Shown: one piece after another, positions 17,401 through 24,391 of the stretch
Numbering within the stretch: position 1 is the stretch's first letter
Layout of the letters: each line of letters starts with the position of its first letter
From: Catenovulum sediminis
GTDB taxonomy: Bacteria; Pseudomonadota; Gammaproteobacteria; Enterobacterales; Alteromonadaceae
Assembly: GCF_007289895.1 (NCBI RefSeq)
Contig: NZ_CP041660.1
Location: 930,001-994,000 of the forward strand
DNA: 64,000 bases
Direction of reading: 5' to 3'
Notes under the pieces: model-generated
What the model was told of the DNA's origin: nothing
The model's input: the letters and a program-made list of their open reading frames with translations, nothing else
The model's database searches: none
Program-made: the position numbers and the translations under genes

Positions 17401-19904
17401 TTTAAATAACCGGATGCTAAACACGCCCCTGATACATACAGCTCCCCCTGCACACCGTCGGGTAATAAATTTCTATTTTGATCCAAGACCCAGCATTGAC
17501 AATTGGCCAGTGGTTTACCGATTGGCGGATGAAACGGCCAGTTTGAGGGGGTTTCATCAAGACGATAGGCCGTCACCACATGCGTTTCGGTCGGCCCGTA
17601 ATGATTGTCGAGTACAGCATGCGGCATCTGTTTTAGCCAACCACATAACTCATCTGTCATTTGTAACTGTTCACCGGCAGTGACAATGAGTTTGATTGGC
17701 CAGTTTAAATAACCAGCTTGTAATGCACTGACGGACAACACCTTAAGTGCGGCAAAAGGCATAAATAAACGCTCAATCTTTTGCTGCTGGATAAACTCGG
17801 GCAATTGATGAATATCTTTACGCGCTTGCTCTGAGATTAAACATAAAGTGCCGCCCCAGATTAAGGTAGAGATCATTTCGTGAAATGATGCATCAAAACC
17901 GATTGAAGCAAACTGCAATGTACGCATTCTTTCGCGCAACAACGGATTATGCTCGGTTTGCGCAAACAACAAATTACTCATTGCCTGATGCGACATCAGC
18001 ACACCTTTCGGTTTTCCGGTTGTGCCTGAGGTATATAAACAAAACACCGGATCACTTGCTTGCGCATCTCTAACATCTGCAGCCATTTGGCCAACCGGTT
18101 GACTTAAAATAGCGTTTTGACAGTTTTCTTCATCAATCAATAGGCTGTGGGTCGCGGCTGGGCAAATATTTGCAAACTGCTGTTGAGTGATAATCAACTG
18201 GGGATTTGCATCTTTGATAATGGTTTGCATGCGGCCCGGCGGAAAGCTGGTGTCTAGCGGCAGATAAGCCGCACCGGCTTTTAATATCGCAAGCACCGCG
18301 ATAAATTGCTCAAATGAACGTTGGATACATAAACAAACAATATCTCCCGCGCCAATCCCCTGTTGACGAATCAAGTGTGCAAGCTGGTTGGCCTTTTCGT
18401 TAAAGGTTTGATAGCTCAGCTGCTTCCCTTCAAAAGTCAGAGCGGTATCACTTGCGTACTGCTGCGCGGCATTTTCAATGAGCGAGTGAATCGTCTCATG
18501 GCGCAGTGGTGTGTGTGCCAGTGCATAACTATTATTGATAACGGCTTGCACCTGCTGTTTAGACATTAATGAATGTTGCAAACACCTATCATCAGGCTTT
18601 AAACACATAGACTGCAATGCATTGCGGTAGAACTCGGGTAGCTGCTGCGCAGATGATTCAGCTACCATTGCCGTATTGTATTGCAACATTACACTGAGTG
18701 AACCGGATAACCCTTGAATGAAAGTAACCGCCAGATCAGCATTCGTTTTTTCATCTATTTGCGCATCCAGTACCTGAAAGCCATCAATTCCTTGAATTAA
18801 TTCATAGACATGAAAATGAACAAAGTTGAACAATACATTGCTAATTGGGTGCCCTTGCGTTTTTACCATTTCAGCAATCGGAAAAGCGCGGTAAGGCATA
18901 TGCTGAGCTTGTTGCTGGCTTAGTTTTTCAATCAAAGCCGTCCAACTCATGTCTGCTAAATCACTGCTGGCAGGTAAAGAGTTAACAAACAAGCCCACCG
19001 CTTTATCGCCGCCTAATTGCTCTAAGCGGCTATTGCTTACCACTAAACTTGTCGCTTTTGGCTGGCCACTCACAAACGCGATGAGACGTAAATGCGCCGC
19101 TAATAATAAGGTTCGAATATCTACTTTACACTTTACGGCTAACTGTTTTAGCTGTTCAACCTGTGTTCTGTCGATATCAAATTTCAGGCAACGAACTATA
19201 TTGTTTTCATCGGCCTTGCTCTGCCCTAGTTTTAACGCATGATAATCAAGTGGTTTGAGTTGCGTCTGCCAATAATCAAGCGCTGCTTGATTGAGTAAAA
19301 TTTGACGCTCTACTTTGACAAATTCTTTAAATAAATTTTTTGTAACTGGCGGTGCAACCTGTCCGGCGGATATCAAACCAATGTTTGCGAGGTAATTTTG
19401 AAATAACTCAGTTAATACAACGGCCATACTCCAGCCGTCTAAAATCATATGATGGGCGTCTATGAGCAATTCAATACAGCCATCTACCCCTTGTAATACG
19501 GTAAATCGAATTTGACTGGGCTGAGACAGGTCAAAAGGTCTAGCTTGTAACTCGCTGATTTTGTCCGCAATACATGCTTGCAGTTGATGATCATTTTGTA
19601 TGTTAACCGCGCTATATTCGAATCGAACCACACCTTTTGCATGCACTAATTGCATAGGTTCACTAAACTTTTGAAAATCGAATGCAGTTCTGAGTATCGG
19701 GTGATGTGCAAGCACTGTCGCTATCGCGTTTTCAAACTCAGTTACATGCCATTGACATTTTAGTTTGAAGTGAAAAACATCATGATAAACCGCTGACGCT
19801 TCTGCCAGCATATAGTGAAAATACATTCCCACCTGCATATTGCTAAGTGGGTATGCGTCAACTACCTTGTTGTTTTTATTTTCTTTCTTGTTGATTCCAG
19901 TCAT
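8463..19904 (-). CDS. NRPS, C-A-T-C-A-T-Cy-A(Ox)-T, three modules with thiazole-forming third module
   Basis: 3813 residues. Order: C1 (17-440, HHMILDG 151-157), A1 (478-1000), T1 (Ser 1051 in GGHS), C2 (1107-1540, HHIASDG), A2 (1585-2095), T2 (Ser 2144), Cy (2195-2630) with DALAMDASS replacing HHxxxDG, A3 (2670 onward), an inserted McbC/SagB-type FMN oxidase (about 3155-3600) between A-domain core motifs A8 and A10, and T3 (GGNS, Ser 3702). Pocket codes read against GrsA: A1 D-A-H-F-V-A-H-V-V-K (proline-like), A2 D-A-E-D-I-G-A-I-T-K (acidic pocket, fits Lys or Orn), A3 D-L-Y-N-M-S-L-I-W-K (cysteine). Cy plus Ox predicts cyclisation and oxidation of Cys to a thiazole, known for EpoB and BlmIII-type modules. 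The Gln/Glu-rich C-terminus ending TTLWI may dock onto the next NRPS. First gene of the operon; an N-terminal C domain suggests an acylated start. Confidence 0.96.
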   Translation of the reverse strand: MTGINKKENKNNKVVDAYPLSNMQVGMYFHYMLAEASAVYHDVFHFKLKCQWHVTEFENAIATVLAHHPILRTAFDFQKFSEPMQLVHAKGVVRFEYSAVNIQNDHQLQACIADKISELQARPFDLSQPSQIRFTVLQGVDGCIELLIDAHHMILDGWSMAVVLTELFQNYLANIGLISAGQVAPPVTKNLFKEFVKVERQILLNQAALDYWQTQLKPLDYHALKLGQSKADENNIVRCLKFDIDRTQVEQLKQLAVKCKVDIRTLLLAAHLRLIAFVSGQPKATSLVVSNSRLEQLGGDKAVGLFVNSLPASSDLADMSWTALIEKLSQQQAQHMPYRAFPIAEMVKTQGHPISNVLFNFVHFHVYELIQGIDGFQVLDAQIDEKTNADLAVTFIQGLSGSLSVMLQYNTAMVAESSAQQLPEFYRNALQSMCLKPDDRCLQHSLMSKQQVQAVINNSYALAHTPLRHETIHSLIENAAQQYASDTALTFEGKQLSYQTFNEKANQLAHLIRQQGIGAGDIVCLCIQRSFEQFIAVLAILKAGAAYLPLDTSFPPGRMQTIIKDANPQLIITQQQFANICPAATHSLLIDEENCQNAILSQPVGQMAADVRDAQASDPVFCLYTSGTTGKPKGVLMSHQAMSNLLFAQTEHNPLLRERMRTLQFASIGFDASFHEMISTLIWGGTLCLISEQARKDIHQLPEFIQQQKIERLFMPFAALKVLSVSALQAGYLNWPIKLIVTAGEQLQMTDELCGWLKQMPHAVLDNHYGPTETHVVTAYRLDETPSNWPFHPPIGKPLANCQCWVLDQNRNLLPDGVQGELYVSGACLASGYLNNPEQSAEKFIEHSFDGENRLRLYRTGDLVSRLDDGNLMFLGRADEQVKVRGYRVELAEVEYQLDQLPSVASALVLPQKDSLGLNQLVAYVVLEAAQVLRFSPTKPTSTPLSSPTTMTADKASKDKWAAQIKSQLQNNLPDYMLPSAIQILDKWPLTANGKVDRRALPKIETITSQNEYLPAKNEIEAELINIWAKLLAMPSDKISTLDNFFELGGHSLLVVRLVANIQKVLNRAVKLKDIYQYPSIVALANFLQNAEQKQYPAIAALERTQDAYPLSFAQQRLWFIDRMQGGSANYNMPAQITVEGHFNLTLAQQALAQIVERHQVLRTVYRDGENGPLQQVLKDVDVQIRRIDFSALEKTERAKKIAELTQMDAEKPFDLSQDIMLRASYIQCAKQAGVLLFNMHHIASDGWSIAIFAREFVCIYQALKSGEAHGLTRLPIQYIDYAVWQKNHLTGAAFDAQLSYWQKQLSDVPTVHSLPLDFPRPLEQSGTAQMHKCTLPAGLADRIADFCRLQGLTPFMFYHGVLSFFIARYSYQKQVIIGTVVANRRQAELESLIGFFINTLVLRTDIDSKQSVGRYFAAIKETNLQAQEHQDIPFEQLIEHLNIARSTQHTPLCQILLSMNNNETVDLTLDDVKFTTQISTGQASKFDLEIEVDETNEQTQLQWLYDCNLFAPRSIAQMAEHYVNLLEKMLDAKRCLADIGLLTASEFAHLQQAHLAARSIKSSVLNQGNTDKQHTDFVNTQLMHSAFEAQVKRTPNATAIVSGTAQAPQIYSYQQLNQQANQLARFLLQLLAKPQSNHTNRETPSIAIICQRNYTTVVSILAVLKAGAAYIPLDANTPVERINNIVQDAAVTIILGSQESSENSTQSNHVSCIDVTQLNQYKHFNSQNLTPDEVRISAEDLAYIIYTSGSSGTPKGVMVEHASIHQHLINWSQDLAITSADRFVLFSSLSFDASIEQLFTPFTLGASCYLLADNQQTPDVLLSIIQSLKITVLDIPPAYWSEFIQTVDAADTADCLLHTLILGGERFPTHSLLQIEDKFPALEQIINAYGPTETCITALRYKIARAEFSQITSMPIGQTFDDSLAGVLDADNNPLPDGAMGELYLAGPRLARGYLNNPQQSAQVFFEHPRLGVRIYKTGDKVRRLNNAQYVFDGRIDEQVKIRGFRVELAEIEQQISRLAQVSDTKVIVSETQKGQLKAFVKLTAPSDEEQAEAVFKDIRQQLKSALPNYMLPNAYCLVDEWPMTLGGKLDTKHLDARASISFNQAYQAATSETEKTLVRLFENLLQVEKVGVNDSFFDLGGHSILAVRLVNQIKQSLGKQISLKALLDYPKVQDIAALIEKSDAAQASLPVITHNAQGRYQPFPLTGIQQSYFIGRKDDFALGNVGAYGYSEITAQQLDVERVQQAWNRLVERHDMLRMVVDENGEQVILPEVPEYQVAYFDLSALPDTVKKQRVLALREKMSHQVFSGMQWPLFDLKVSRLADNDFILHIGTDALAMDASSTMIIEQEFYTLYHQPDTHLPDLSLTFSDYVHALKALESQDVYLAAKAYWCQRVADFPFAPTLPLAQDPSQIKVPEFERRDFVLPKTQWQALQHQAKQYQITATALVLGVFAKVIESWSDNKHFALNLTLFNRLPVHPQVEKIVGDFTTLTLLEFNSQQGNFDFVHYLKNTQQQLWRDLEHSLFDGTQLLTELMRHHSGVISYPIVFTSTLGLQSSDDIQRFTPSQQHLMGETTYSISQTSQVWLDCQISEEQGELQLVWDSVVDLFPHGMLDDMFAAFTSTLQTMSKQGLQASHLDLPQWQQNLVRTVNQTDSDLPQGLLHQPFLNAAKKFANKTAIRCQQGCLTYAQLEQESAKLAQQLRQQGACANTLIAVVMDKGWQQIVAVLAILRSGAAYLPIDANLPASRIALLLKSGEVQQVVTTREHTNQIPEQLIIQVLADEIPAADTHTGTDRVIKFDDYHNQASDLAYVIFTSGSTGMPKGVMTDHAGARNTIEDINQRFEVSEKDSVFALSNLNFDLSVYDIFGVLGAGGCLVLPSSDEYRDPTAWLNYLQQQPQVTLWNTVPALMQMLVEHLESKTQDRPSLALRIVMMSGDWIPLDLPERIQKISPASQVHSLGGATEASIWSIHYPIVAPTAPTSVVTESTSQTNTSNLALSSVPYGKALANQQFYVLQQDLSLSPVWAAGDLYIAGVGLAKGYWRDEQKTAASFIDDPVRNIKLYKTGDRGRLLPDGNIEFLGREDFQVKIQGFRIELGEIETNLKRHQLLKEVFINTFETGGQKQLVAYYTQSNPSSAELETSAEIDTSSEVEQLAQLLEFKKSNRAIRDNFDMHARVIELPAVDKVVPLKTNSSLTPETFNSVASIAFSELNQILAVCRRVACETSINAKALYPSAGSTYAVQLYLYLPENAGIKDTQGQLLAGCYYYHPLKHQLIKLSQHRLPLQQVSLFLLGDEEAIVPVYGQNSELFLQVEAGYIHNLMQTCLAPELMLCGLQNVAELSSEIPQAMALSAKHQLISVLQIQSKQQAQQKAQQPINPAHHHPTECTDASSDNSNNSNNSNNSNNSNNSESCNKGQGLSDIRLLPQGCIQRGDNITHWQRKSYRQYLPQALSLAQLNNLLLSAKQAATEIDSSTELYLKVDKKITSAELTLPIGIYHYQWQTHALHLCWQTPVGNLYSGENARIANGAALNFIFVAKQNENALAAGFISQAMTLAGLAKQVGVCAMGQLNHSLLVAALPQIADKKVVHSLTVGAINAQMFNQQKPTEPAALEQQLADFLALSLPDYMVPKHFIELPALPLTANGKIDRKALPLPQTEQAQSDCLAEQQGNSKLLSDIWSQVLALETVYQQDNFFQKGGNSLLAVRLVAQIKEQMLVDLPIGKIFEAPVFADMLNTVEMAIAEAALLRQVTAAQPLAKAASDAEKNRLKQQPAGQQSEQQSEPQSEQRQAAEQTEDKTEEQEQNQGTTLWI
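9670..9723. repeat. 9-bp tandem repeat inside the NRPS oxidase domain
   Basis: Six consecutive 9-base units of the form CTGTTGTTA or CTATTGTTA on the plus strand, the last degenerate. On the coding strand they encode an Asn-Asn-Ser run at about residues 3395-3411. It sits in a low-complexity linker between the two halves of the oxidase domain. Unit length is a multiple of three, so copy-number change would alter linker length without breaking the frame. Confidence 0.9.
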
Positions 19905-20128
19905 TGTTCGAATTCTTATATTTAACTGTTAAGGTTTTTGCGAGAGCGCAACAAAAACCGAATAAATGCGATTTCAGGCATTCTTTAGTTAAACATTTTT
20001 TTTACAAAAATAACGTATGAATTCGTATGCAAAAATAAGGAATAGCATTACTGGATAATTACTGGATAATTGCTGGATAATTGTTTGGCTGAATAATGGT
20101 AGTGCGTTGCAGAATCATTGTATTGCGG
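19905..20128. other. leader region of the NRPS operon with three 11-bp direct repeats
   Basis: The gap upstream of the first NRPS gene contains no coding sequence that I can support. It must hold the operon promoter, but I do not see a convincing -35/-10 pair. Three head-to-tail copies of an 11-bp unit (ACTGGATAATT, twice, then GCTGGATAATT) occupy 20050-20082, about 150 bases upstream of the start codon. They could be regulator sites or a simple slippage product. The NRPS start lacks a strong Shine-Dalgarno sequence. Confidence 0.6.
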
Positions 20129-20156
20129 AAAAAGAGCAGGCCTTTACGGCCCGCTC
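20129..20156 (-). terminator. rho-independent terminator of the lipoprotein gene
   Basis: The hairpin GAGCAGGCC - TTTAC - GGCCCGCTC, with one A-C mismatch, lies at 20134-20156. Read on the minus strand it is followed by five T at 20133-20129. It lies 37 bases after the stop of the 20193-21014 gene and insulates the NRPS promoter. Confidence 0.8.
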
Positions 20157-20192
20157 ATTAAAGATGAATTGTAAATAGTACCTGTATGTCGT

Positions 20193-21014
20193 TTAGTTTG
20201 AGCTCAAATCAACAAAATTACTGAGCTGAGTGTTAGGCGCATCACAAGCCGCACTGCCTTGGTCGTAGTAATAACTCAACGGCACACCCTGCTCGCTATA
20301 TTCGGGTAACTTATCTAACTCACTGGCACTCAGTGCAGCTTTTCTAGGTGTCATCCAAATTTGTAATTTAAACGCTTCTAATAACGCGCTGATGGTTTGA
20401 TAATCATCCAGATTATTTAAAAACTGTTGATTGTCCAAGTCATATACTTGTGTGATCACCTCATTCTCGACGGTAACTCTCACTTTTGGTGGTGCCGCAA
20501 CATTAGGACAATCAACAAAAGATTGCTGAAATTCAAACTCGTAATCTTGCGTGTCTGTGTCTTGCCAATCTTCAATTGCTGCTTTTACATCAGCCAATAA
20601 ATGGAATTTTTTATGATCACTGATGACCTTGTATTCACAGTGTCTATCAACAACCGCCTCCGGTAAATCAGATAAAGGCGCAAAACCAAGTGTTTCAGCT
20701 TCGTTCAAATCGCCTTTGTGAATGGTAAATACGTTTATGCTGCCGGTATCTGAACCACAGGATTCGGGATACGAAAAACCATCGTATCCTTTTTGGCTAC
20801 AATGAATTTCAATGCTGTTTTCAGCTAACAACTGGGCACTGGTTGAAAGCGCGATCGCACTTGCTGGATCACATGCTAACATTTGGTCATCTTGATATAC
20901 TCGAATGTGCTTTTCTGCTTCTGGGATCTCAAATTCAATATCATCGTCGCAACCCACTAAAACAACCGATACCACTGAAAATACGCATCCAGTTAGATAT
21001 TTTATCTTGTTCAT
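20193..21014 (-). CDS. lipoprotein with a DUF6174-like domain
   Basis: 273 residues. An N-terminal hydrophobic segment ends in the lipobox LVGC at residues 19-22, so Cys22 should be lipidated; the acidic DDD following it does not give a clear sorting answer. The middle part has several Cys residues. Residues about 160-240 contain DYEFEFQQSFVDCPN, then KVRVTVENEVITQVYD, a pattern I associate with DUF6174 domains. No enzymatic motif is visible and the function is unknown. Monocistronic, with its own terminator and a run of 14-bp repeats directly upstream of the start. It has no obvious link to the NRPS operon downstream. Confidence 0.75.
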   Translation of the reverse strand: MNKIKYLTGCVFSVVSVVLVGCDDDIEFEIPEAEKHIRVYQDDQMLACDPASAIALSTSAQLLAENSIEIHCSQKGYDGFSYPESCGSDTGSINVFTIHKGDLNEAETLGFAPLSDLPEAVVDRHCEYKVISDHKKFHLLADVKAAIEDWQDTDTQDYEFEFQQSFVDCPNVAAPPKVRVTVENEVITQVYDLDNQQFLNNLDDYQTISALLEAFKLQIWMTPRKAALSASELDKLPEYSEQGVPLSYYYDQGSAACDAPNTQLSNFVDLSSN

Positions 21015-21025
21015 TATGACTCCTT

Positions 21026-21095
21026 GTTACTGATTAAACGTTACTGATTTAACGTTATTGATTCAACGTTGCCGATTAAATGTGACTGATTAGTG
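21026..21095. repeat. 14-bp tandem repeats upstream of the lipoprotein gene
   Basis: About five copies of a 14-base unit, GTTACTGATTAAAC with variation (units at 21026, 21040, 21054, 21068 and a partial at 21082). They begin 12 bases upstream of the lipoprotein start codon, so they lie in its 5' untranslated region or promoter. Copy number may affect expression; this is inference. Confidence 0.85.
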
Positions 21096-21372
21096 CTACT
21101 GACTACTGCTATAAATTAACAATAAGCATAAAAGAGAAATCGTTAAATATCTGTTATCGAATGTAATCTTTTGTATTGATTTGCAATCCAACGGGCGCAA
21201 CAAAGCAGGCCAATACGAAACGTTGCTGCCTACAACCTTATTGATCGAAGCGTATAAGAATTGTTTACAGATCGCGACATTTTACAGCCAATGTTTTGAT
21301 TGTTATGCCTGACAAATAACACCTTGAGCAACTAGACTCATTAGATCAACACGCAAACAAGAGGGCTAAAAA
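21096..21372. other. intergenic region between divergent lipoprotein and SapC genes
   Basis: No open frame or RNA gene is supported here. The region should hold the promoters of both divergent genes. A purine-rich AAGAGGG, 7-13 bases upstream of the ATG at 21373, is a plausible ribosome binding site for the SapC-family gene. Confidence 0.5.
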
Positions 21373-22077
21373 ATGATAACCGACTATCAGATTCTCAGCC
21401 AAGCTAAACATCAACAATTATGCGTTAAGACTGGTGATACCAACTATCTGCACAACCATACCCATATGGCACCCGTGTTATTGCCAGAAGTAGACAAATT
21501 AGCGGCGCATTTTCCACTGTGTTTTTCACACCATGGCCATGCAGATGAACTTGTCTTGGTGGCCCTGCTGGGTTTTGAAGAACACGAAAATGTCTGCTTT
21601 CAGCATGGCCATTGGTTGACACCAGAAATTCCATTGGCTTTTGCCAGACAGCCATTTTTAGTGGATCAATCTAATGGCCAAATATTTGTTGATGTGAAAA
21701 ACCCAAGCGTCAACCCAAATGAAGGCGAACCCTTGTTTACGGACAGTGGCAAACCAACTGCGTATTTACGTGAAAAAATGGCGCTGTTAGAACAGATTTA
21801 TCAGGCGGCTCATCCCACACAACACTTTGTCAGTACACTACAGGAGTACGGTTTATTAGAACCGGTAAAACTAGGCGGGAAAAAACTCAATGTGTCGCAT
21901 TCGACATTAAATGGTTTATATACCATTGCAATCGATAAATTAGCGGGTCTGAATGATGATTTTGTTTTGCACTTGTTTCATCTAGGATTATTACAACCCT
22001 GTTATCTGATACAACATTCAATGCAAAATATCGATAAATTGATCGCGTTAAAACGCAAAGCCCAACATAACCATTAA
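21373..22077 (+). CDS. SapC-family protein (isolated copy)
   Basis: A 234-residue protein similar in layout to the second SapC-family protein at 47792-48523: an early block HMAPVLLPEVDKLAAHFP, a middle block PEIPLAFARQPFLVDQ, a segment describing a short FTDSGKPTAYL, and a C-terminal GLYTIAIDKLAGLNDD...HLGLLQPCYLIQHSMQ. The family is named SapC but is not a transporter permease; no membrane segment is visible and its activity is unknown. It commonly accompanies flavin-dependent halogenase-like genes and TonB receptors. This copy stands alone, unlike the other one in this window. The nearby inverted repeat GCCCAAC/GTTGGGC at 22060-22092 could be a weak terminator. Confidence 0.85.
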   Translation: MITDYQILSQAKHQQLCVKTGDTNYLHNHTHMAPVLLPEVDKLAAHFPLCFSHHGHADELVLVALLGFEEHENVCFQHGHWLTPEIPLAFARQPFLVDQSNGQIFVDVKNPSVNPNEGEPLFTDSGKPTAYLREKMALLEQIYQAAHPTQHFVSTLQEYGLLEPVKLGGKKLNVSHSTLNGLYTIAIDKLAGLNDDFVLHLFHLGLLQPCYLIQHSMQNIDKLIALKRKAQHNH

Positions 22078-22121
22078 TAGCTTAGGTTGGGCGTTACGTT
22101 ATTTTATTGAAGCTCGAAAGC

Positions 22122-24362
22122 TTATTTATACGTGACGTTATTTAGCTGATAACCCGTATTATTCGCACGGATTTTAGGGGTATTTTTAAGTTGAATATCT
22201 TCAATCAAGGTAATAGGCTCGCCATTGGTTAAATACAATTCTAATGGCGCACTGTTATCCCACTCTGTGTTGGCAATATGTAGCTTTTGTACCCCATGAA
22301 AGTACATTGAAGCGCCGCTTCTATGGGTTGAACCTTTCCCTACATTAATCAAACGGTTATTGTTTACCGTCACCATAGGACCAAATGTACTTTCATCTGT
22401 GCCACCGCGATATACAGTTGCGACCTCTTCTTTAATATCTTTAAAGGTATTACCTGACAAGGTTAAATTTTCAACACTGTACACACCTAAATCATCTGTT
22501 TCTTTATTTAGCTGTAAAATAGCACCTGTAATATTAACCATTTCAGAATCAAGAATTTCGATATAGTCTGCAAAAGTGCCCGGATGCGCTTTAAAGAAAT
22601 AGAAAAAGCCGTTGACGTTTAAATCCGTTACTTTGACATTACGAACCGACAAAGCATAGTTAATATTCATTGAATAACGACTGGTACGGATCACACTGTT
22701 GCCTTTATAATCAGGCGATTCAGCACCATCAAACCATAAATTTTCAACTTCTAGCGCACCTCCATTTTCAATTACAATAAAGCTCGGCTTCTCTGAACGA
22801 ATAATCGGCTTTTCACCGGCTTTAGCCATAATTGTCACTGGATGTTGGATATTCGCAAAACGTGTTAACAAATACTCGCCGCCGTTTTCTAACACCAAAG
22901 TATCCCCCGGTTGGCTGCGATTTAATGCGCTCACAAGCGTATCTGTGCCGGCTTTAACCAGAAGCGTTTGACCACTTTGAAACGCCACATGTCGATCTTG
23001 TTTCGGGTAAAAGTTTGCCCCTGTTTCTGCTTTAGTGACAGGTAATTTAACTTCACCAAAAGCAATTTTGTCGATCAGCTTTTGCGCTGGCACACGCAAT
23101 CCATATTGATTCTCACGCACTGAATAAGGTTCGGAGCTAAAACCGGATTGAATCGGGTTGCTGGCGTCTTTATTGAGCACATTACCTTTAAAACTAATGC
23201 CAGAAATATCGTCAAAAACGGTAAATGGCGACAGGTTATGTTTCCCCATAATGATGTTATTTTGCATTTCTGTACTACTTGGCGGCGCAGAACGCTCAGC
23301 ATCGGCTCCGGCACATAGCTGAATATAATCACTGTCGATAACAATATTATTATTCATAGTCGATTCGATCACTGGATCATATCGGTTTGGTGGAGAGTTC
23401 GGCACACCATTCATAATCACCAAAGCACCGCGGAAACGATGCCCCGTGAGTCCATACAAATAATTGTTATTAACGGTTTGATGCTCATTAATGATGCGGA
23501 TACCGCCAGTATTGGGTTTTCGGTTGCCTAAAAAGTAGTTGTTTTCAACCCTTGTATAGTGACCATGGCGCATGGTTAAGGTCCCTTGCGCTTCATAAAA
23601 AACATTACCGCGGAAAGTATTGCCACTGGATTTATTTGAAATTATCTCATGCTCGCCATTGGTCCGGTCAAAATAATTGTACTGCACCAGAGTATTTGCA
23701 TATTCACGTGAATAGTGGCTGGTACCAATACGCAAAGTTTCACCACCATTAGCCCCTAAAACCTGACGTGGGCCAAAATAGTTATACTCGATAATATGGT
23801 TATTTTTACGGCTACCTTCTGAATTCATGCGTACCGCAAACGTTACACCGCGGTTGCGTTTATTGACAAACGTATTGTGATCGATACGATTGTTTTTACC
23901 ATACACAGCGACCCATAAATCGGATAACTGGCGTTCAGGATGGCTAAAATCATCGACCACAACGTTGGTTAAACGTGAGTGGTTTGCTAAATCATCGAGT
24001 GACGTGCGAAAAGCAATGACTTCACCCGTTGGCGTGTAGCCATCTTTAAAAGCCAAGCCTTCAACCACTAAATATTCACCGGAAAAGCTTAAATTAGATT
24101 GCCCTGAAATGATCACTTTGCCCGGCGTTTGTGCCTTTAATTTAATAGGCTTGTTTTTATGCCCTTTGCCTTTAAACACCAACTCGACATCACGCCACAC
24201 CCCGTTTGCCATCACCAGTGTATCGCCCGGCGCAAGGGTTTTAACCGCTTGATTAAATTGCTCTATGTTGTTAACAACTTGCGCATGACTGAACAGCGGA
24301 CAAGCCAATAACAAGAGTAAGAAAACCCGCTGACTGACTTTTGTTAACGGTAACTTAAACAT
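22122..24362 (-). CDS. PL6 alginate lyase, secreted, two beta-helix domains
   Basis: 746 residues with an N-terminal signal peptide (LLLLLACPLFSHAQ, cut near 27). The first domain carries polysaccharide lyase family 6 signatures: NGEHEIISNKS with the likely catalytic Lys at about 244, and GTLTMRHG with the likely catalytic Arg at about 265, separated by 21 residues as in AlyGC. A second parallel beta-helix follows from about residue 430. Length close to AlyGC supports the two-domain form. PL6 enzymes cleave alginate, often G-rich blocks, by beta-elimination. It is the last gene of the SDR-Nramp-kinase-lyase unit and 29 bases after the kinase. Probably periplasmic or outer-membrane associated. 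Dermatan-sulfate lyase activity (chondroitinase B) is the remote alternative; the alginate context argues against it. Confidence 0.93.
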   Translation of the reverse strand: MFKLPLTKVSQRVFLLLLLACPLFSHAQVVNNIEQFNQAVKTLAPGDTLVMANGVWRDVELVFKGKGHKNKPIKLKAQTPGKVIISGQSNLSFSGEYLVVEGLAFKDGYTPTGEVIAFRTSLDDLANHSRLTNVVVDDFSHPERQLSDLWVAVYGKNNRIDHNTFVNKRNRGVTFAVRMNSEGSRKNNHIIEYNYFGPRQVLGANGGETLRIGTSHYSREYANTLVQYNYFDRTNGEHEIISNKSSGNTFRGNVFYEAQGTLTMRHGHYTRVENNYFLGNRKPNTGGIRIINEHQTVNNNYLYGLTGHRFRGALVIMNGVPNSPPNRYDPVIESTMNNNIVIDSDYIQLCAGADAERSAPPSSTEMQNNIIMGKHNLSPFTVFDDISGISFKGNVLNKDASNPIQSGFSSEPYSVRENQYGLRVPAQKLIDKIAFGEVKLPVTKAETGANFYPKQDRHVAFQSGQTLLVKAGTDTLVSALNRSQPGDTLVLENGGEYLLTRFANIQHPVTIMAKAGEKPIIRSEKPSFIVIENGGALEVENLWFDGAESPDYKGNSVIRTSRYSMNINYALSVRNVKVTDLNVNGFFYFFKAHPGTFADYIEILDSEMVNITGAILQLNKETDDLGVYSVENLTLSGNTFKDIKEEVATVYRGGTDESTFGPMVTVNNNRLINVGKGSTHRSGASMYFHGVQKLHIANTEWDNSAPLELYLTNGEPITLIEDIQLKNTPKIRANNTGYQLNNVTYK

Positions 24363-24391
24363 CTTACAGTTCCTTATTTGTTTGCAAAAAA

